Part shown: positions 12,691-14,881 of the stretch, one piece after another
How the letters are laid out: each line of letters opens with the position of its first letter
How positions within the stretch are numbered: position 1 is the stretch's first letter
Assembly (NCBI GenBank): GCA_002469865.1
Contig: DKOD01000144.1
Location: forward strand, 1,057 to 15,937
DNA from: Alphaproteobacteria bacterium UBA7371
GTDB lineage: Bacteria; Pseudomonadota; Alphaproteobacteria; UBA8317
Direction: 5' to 3'
DNA: 14,881 nt
Notes under the pieces: generated by a model
Databases searched by the model: none
What the model saw: only the letters and a program-made list of their open reading frames with translations
What the model was told of the DNA's origin: nothing
Position numbers and translations under genes: made by a program

Positions 12691-14590
12691 GAACCGCCTC
12701 TTGCATGAAGAATTGTTGACACTGAATGTTCCCCACCACTCTATTGATGGTTGGGTTCATCGGCAAGCAGGCTGGTTGGCCATGCTGTTGATTGCCACCT
12801 GCATGACCCTTTCCACAGCCCAAGCTGCACCTCCTGCATGCAGCCAAACCAACGCCGCCAAGCCCGGCGAACGCATTGCAGCGCTTCATCTATGCGCGGC
12901 CCGAGGCAATGCCGCTGAAGCTGTTGATGCCTGGCGCCAATTAAAAAGACAATTCCCTGAATACCCACGTATGCTTGATATCGAGGAGGCAATTGAAGAC
13001 AAGCTTCCAGGACAGGCGAGCAACCAAGAAATCATTGGCATATTTTCCAGGCATCATCCCCGCCTTCCCTCATCCTTGGAACTCATCACCAACGCCCTGA
13101 TCACCAGCAATAATGATCGTGCTGCGGCGATCGCCCGCACCTTTTTGCGCGAGGGCCATGCCATCGATCTTGGCCGGTTTGACCAAATAGCCCAAAGATC
13201 TGGCGCCACCATCCATGCCGAAGATTATCTCGCCCGGTTCCGTGTCTTGGCCAACAAACAGCGTTATGATGAAGCACGGGCTGTTTCCAAACGGCTTGCA
13301 GCATCCTGCCAAAATGATGCCCTTGCCTATCTGCAATGTCGTGCAGGTAAGGGGAGCTGCAACCCCGATGGCCGCCAATGCCTTGCCGCTGACTTTGCCA
13401 TACGGGAAGCGTATTTGATCGACAAAACTGGCGACATGGCCAATTTGGCCCGCTTTGTGAAAAAGCATATATCGTTAGCCCCGGGCATGTGGTCCAGCCA
13501 ACATAAAAGCTTGCCATTCATCGTGGCCCGGGGCCTGATTGAAGGCAAACAAACAAAAGCAGCTGTGGATTTCACGGCGCCAGCTGCCAAATTTGGCCAT
13601 GATGATGCCGAAGCGATCTGGTTGCATGGCTATGCCCTTTTGCGCTTGGCCAATGAGCCCTTGGAAGCGGCAAAAATATTTCAAAAATTTGCAAGCTCAG
13701 TATCCTCACCGATTTCCGTGGCTCGGGGCCTCTATTGGATGGGCGAGGCCTTGGATGTGGGTGGGGATAAGAATGGCGCTCAGCTTGCTTGGACTGAAGG
13801 CTCGTCCCATTGGTCCACCTTTTATGGCCAGGAATCTGGCCGCAAGCTTGGGCTTAAAGAACTCCCGGTGACCAAGGTAAGCCAGCCGGGCAATCCGGAA
13901 GGCGCCATGCGTGATTACATCGAGGCAGTGCATGCACTTATCGATATTTATGACGAAAAAGGCCTTGCTTTCCGGGTGATTTCTGATTTGGCAAGAATTG
14001 CGGGGCCCAAGGATCTTTACGCCCTGGCTGATGCTGGCGAAAAAGCTGGGGGAATATTCTTTAGGGTCCTAACCGGCCGGAGGCTGGCCTTCTACAATAA
14101 GGTGGAACGGGAATTGGCTTTCCCCATGCCCCCCTTGCCCAAGACCGGCACCCTACCGACCCACCTAACCTATGGCATCATCCGTCAGGAAAGCGCCTTC
14201 AAGCAGGACGCGGTATCCCGGGCCAACGCCATTGGCTTGATGCAAATCATTCCAGCCACCGGCAAAAGATTTGGTGCACGCAAGAAAGAATTATATGACC
14301 CCGTGCGTTCTATCGAGACCGGCACCAAGATCATGAACAAATTGCTGGGAGATTATGATGGCAATTTGGTCTTTGCCATGGGTGGTTATAATGCGGGCCC
14401 TGGCAATGTGAACAAATGGATCAAGCGTTTTGGTCTCGGCAACAGGGAATGGATGGCCGATTGGATTGAAATGATCCCATTTTCTGAGACCAGGGGTTAT
14501 GTCCAACGCATCCCATCAGGCACCAGAATTTACAAAGGCTATGACCGCAATGTGGTGGTCTTGGACAAAATAGACGACCTTGCCCAATAA
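12689..14590 (+). CDS. slt: Soluble lytic murein transglycosylase (Slt70 type)
   Basis: This periplasmic enzyme cleaves peptidoglycan glycan strands to give anhydro-muropeptides. From the ATG at 12689 it has 633 residues. A signal peptide is likely: HRQ, then a hydrophobic segment (WLAMLLIATCMTLS) and TAQAA before the mature part. A long alpha-helical repeat region (about 60-480) resembles the Slt70 superhelix. The C-terminal catalytic domain has IIRQESAF with catalytic Glu501, AIGLMQIIPAT, GGYNAGPGNV and IPFSETRGYVQRI. The superhelical part contains a cluster of four cysteines (about residues 207-231). The start is uncertain: the frame is open to a GTG at 12647 inside dapA, while a perfect TTGACA at 12716 could mean a later start such as ATG 12782. 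The HRQ segment before the hydrophobic stretch favours an earlier start. The slt-dapA-smpB neighbourhood is known from other alphaproteobacteria. Confidence 0.93.
   Translation: MNRLLHEELLTLNVPHHSIDGWVHRQAGWLAMLLIATCMTLSTAQAAPPACSQTNAAKPGERIAALHLCAARGNAAEAVDAWRQLKRQFPEYPRMLDIEEAIEDKLPGQASNQEIIGIFSRHHPRLPSSLELITNALITSNNDRAAAIARTFLREGHAIDLGRFDQIAQRSGATIHAEDYLARFRVLANKQRYDEARAVSKRLAASCQNDALAYLQCRAGKGSCNPDGRQCLAADFAIREAYLIDKTGDMANLARFVKKHISLAPGMWSSQHKSLPFIVARGLIEGKQTKAAVDFTAPAAKFGHDDAEAIWLHGYALLRLANEPLEAAKIFQKFASSVSSPISVARGLYWMGEALDVGGDKNGAQLAWTEGSSHWSTFYGQESGRKLGLKELPVTKVSQPGNPEGAMRDYIEAVHALIDIYDEKGLAFRVISDLARIAGPKDLYALADAGEKAGGIFFRVLTGRRLAFYNKVERELAFPMPPLPKTGTLPTHLTYGIIRQESAFKQDAVSRANAIGLMQIIPATGKRFGARKKELYDPVRSIETGTKIMNKLLGDYDGNLVFAMGGYNAGPGNVNKWIKRFGLGNREWMADWIEMIPFSETRGYVQRIPSGTRIYKGYDRNVVVLDKIDDLAQ
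12697..12702 (-). promoter_or_regulatory. Ribosome binding site of dapA
   Basis: On the minus strand AAGAGG lies 6 bases before the dapA ATG. It sits inside the first codons of slt as annotated, so both genes' start signals are interleaved here. Confidence 0.7.
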
Positions 14591-14592
14591 AT

Positions 14593-14881
14593 TTATTTGC
14601 CCATTTGCATGGTCAGAAATTCCCGAATGATGTTTTGTTGTTCCTGTGTGTCGAGATACGGGGCATGCCCCCGACCCTCAATTCGCGCATAGTTCATGGA
14701 TGGCTGCATGGCACGCATCTCAGCCACATGGCTGTCGGTAACCAAGCCCGACAATGCCCCATGAATAAGCAACATGGGCACCGAAATGCCCGCAAATTTG
14801 TCAAGCAAATCGAAATCGCCAACATATTTTTGCGCCCCCAAAAGCACCCTCGGGTCATGTTGAAAGGTGAAACGCCCATCA
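14593..14881 (-). CDS. Alpha/beta hydrolase, C-terminal part (5' end outside window)
   Basis: Ninety-five codons before the stop are visible, and the frame is open to the right edge, so the gene begins outside the window. DGRFTFQHDPR at the edge, then SVPMLLIHGALSGLVT and the histidine motif EGRGHAPYLD, fit the end of an alpha/beta-hydrolase fold, with His in GHAP as the likely catalytic base. The nucleophile elbow is not in view, so substrate and reaction are unknown. In-frame GTG at 14847 lies in the middle of the domain and is unlikely to be the start. The stop lies only 2 bases from the slt stop, around the palindrome AATAAATTTATT (14586-14597), with no terminator hairpin seen. Confidence 0.75.
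   Translation of the reverse strand, partial: DGRFTFQHDPRVLLGAQKYVGDFDLLDKFAGISVPMLLIHGALSGLVTDSHVAEMRAMQPSMNYARIEGRGHAPYLDTQEQQNIIREFLTMQMGK

Noticed and set aside
14586..14597. AATAAATTTATT between slt and the hydrolase as a terminator
   Set aside because: It is a palindrome but all A/T, with no GC stem or loop. It mostly consists of the two facing TAA stops and their next bases.

Overview
This looks like a chromosomal stretch of an alphaproteobacterium of moderate GC content. The evidence is: an ArsR-methyltransferase fusion regulator heading metF; a methionine synthase split into two genes of the kind known from Caulobacter and other alphaproteobacteria; a dapA-smpB pair with a soluble lytic transglycosylase diverging from dapA; and a two-gene type succinyl-CoA:3-oxoacid CoA-transferase. 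I cannot name the order or genus. I see no insertion sequences, phage genes, CRISPR arrays, tRNA or rRNA genes, and no sign of a recently acquired island. Fourteen protein genes are called, two of them cut by the window edges.

Layout. Positions 1-554 (minus) hold the 5' part of scoA. A 198-base divergent spacer follows, then a Tat-exported dienelactone hydrolase-like enzyme (plus). A convergent FbpB-type iron(III) ABC permease (minus) comes next; its stop codon lies in the loop of its own terminator. The 128-base divergent spacer before position 3171 carries a Fur-box-like palindrome over the likely permease -10, and next to it a second AT-rich palindrome that runs into the start codon of the regulator gene. 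Positions 3171-9799 (plus) are a methionine-cycle operon: sahR-like regulator, metF, metH part 1 (homocysteine domain), metH part 2 (folate, cobalamin and activation domains) and metK. The first four genes are joined by three consecutive ATGA overlaps. Positions 9791-14595 alternate between strands with almost no spacer: phosphopantetheinyl transferase (minus), threonine/serine dehydratase-like PLP enzyme (plus), smpB and dapA (minus), slt (plus). The C-terminal part of an alpha/beta hydrolase (minus) runs off the right edge.

How the genes work together. MetF makes 5-methyl-tetrahydrofolate, the two MetH parts use it to methylate homocysteine to methionine, and MetK turns methionine into S-adenosylmethionine (SAM). 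The first gene encodes an ArsR-type DNA-binding domain fused to a SAM/SAH-binding methyltransferase fold. It probably senses S-adenosylhomocysteine (SAH) or SAM and controls the operon through the palindrome at its own start. The other genes are housekeeping or metabolic: lysine and peptidoglycan precursor synthesis (DapA), peptidoglycan turnover (Slt), trans-translation (SmpB), carrier-protein activation (PPTase) and ketone-body or short-chain acyl-CoA metabolism (ScoA).

I did not find a clearly new system. The most interesting signals are regulatory and architectural: two adjacent palindromes in one divergent promoter region, a probable leaderless regulator mRNA, an iron permease with no ordinary start codon, and a 4.8-kb block in which neighbouring genes share start or stop codons.
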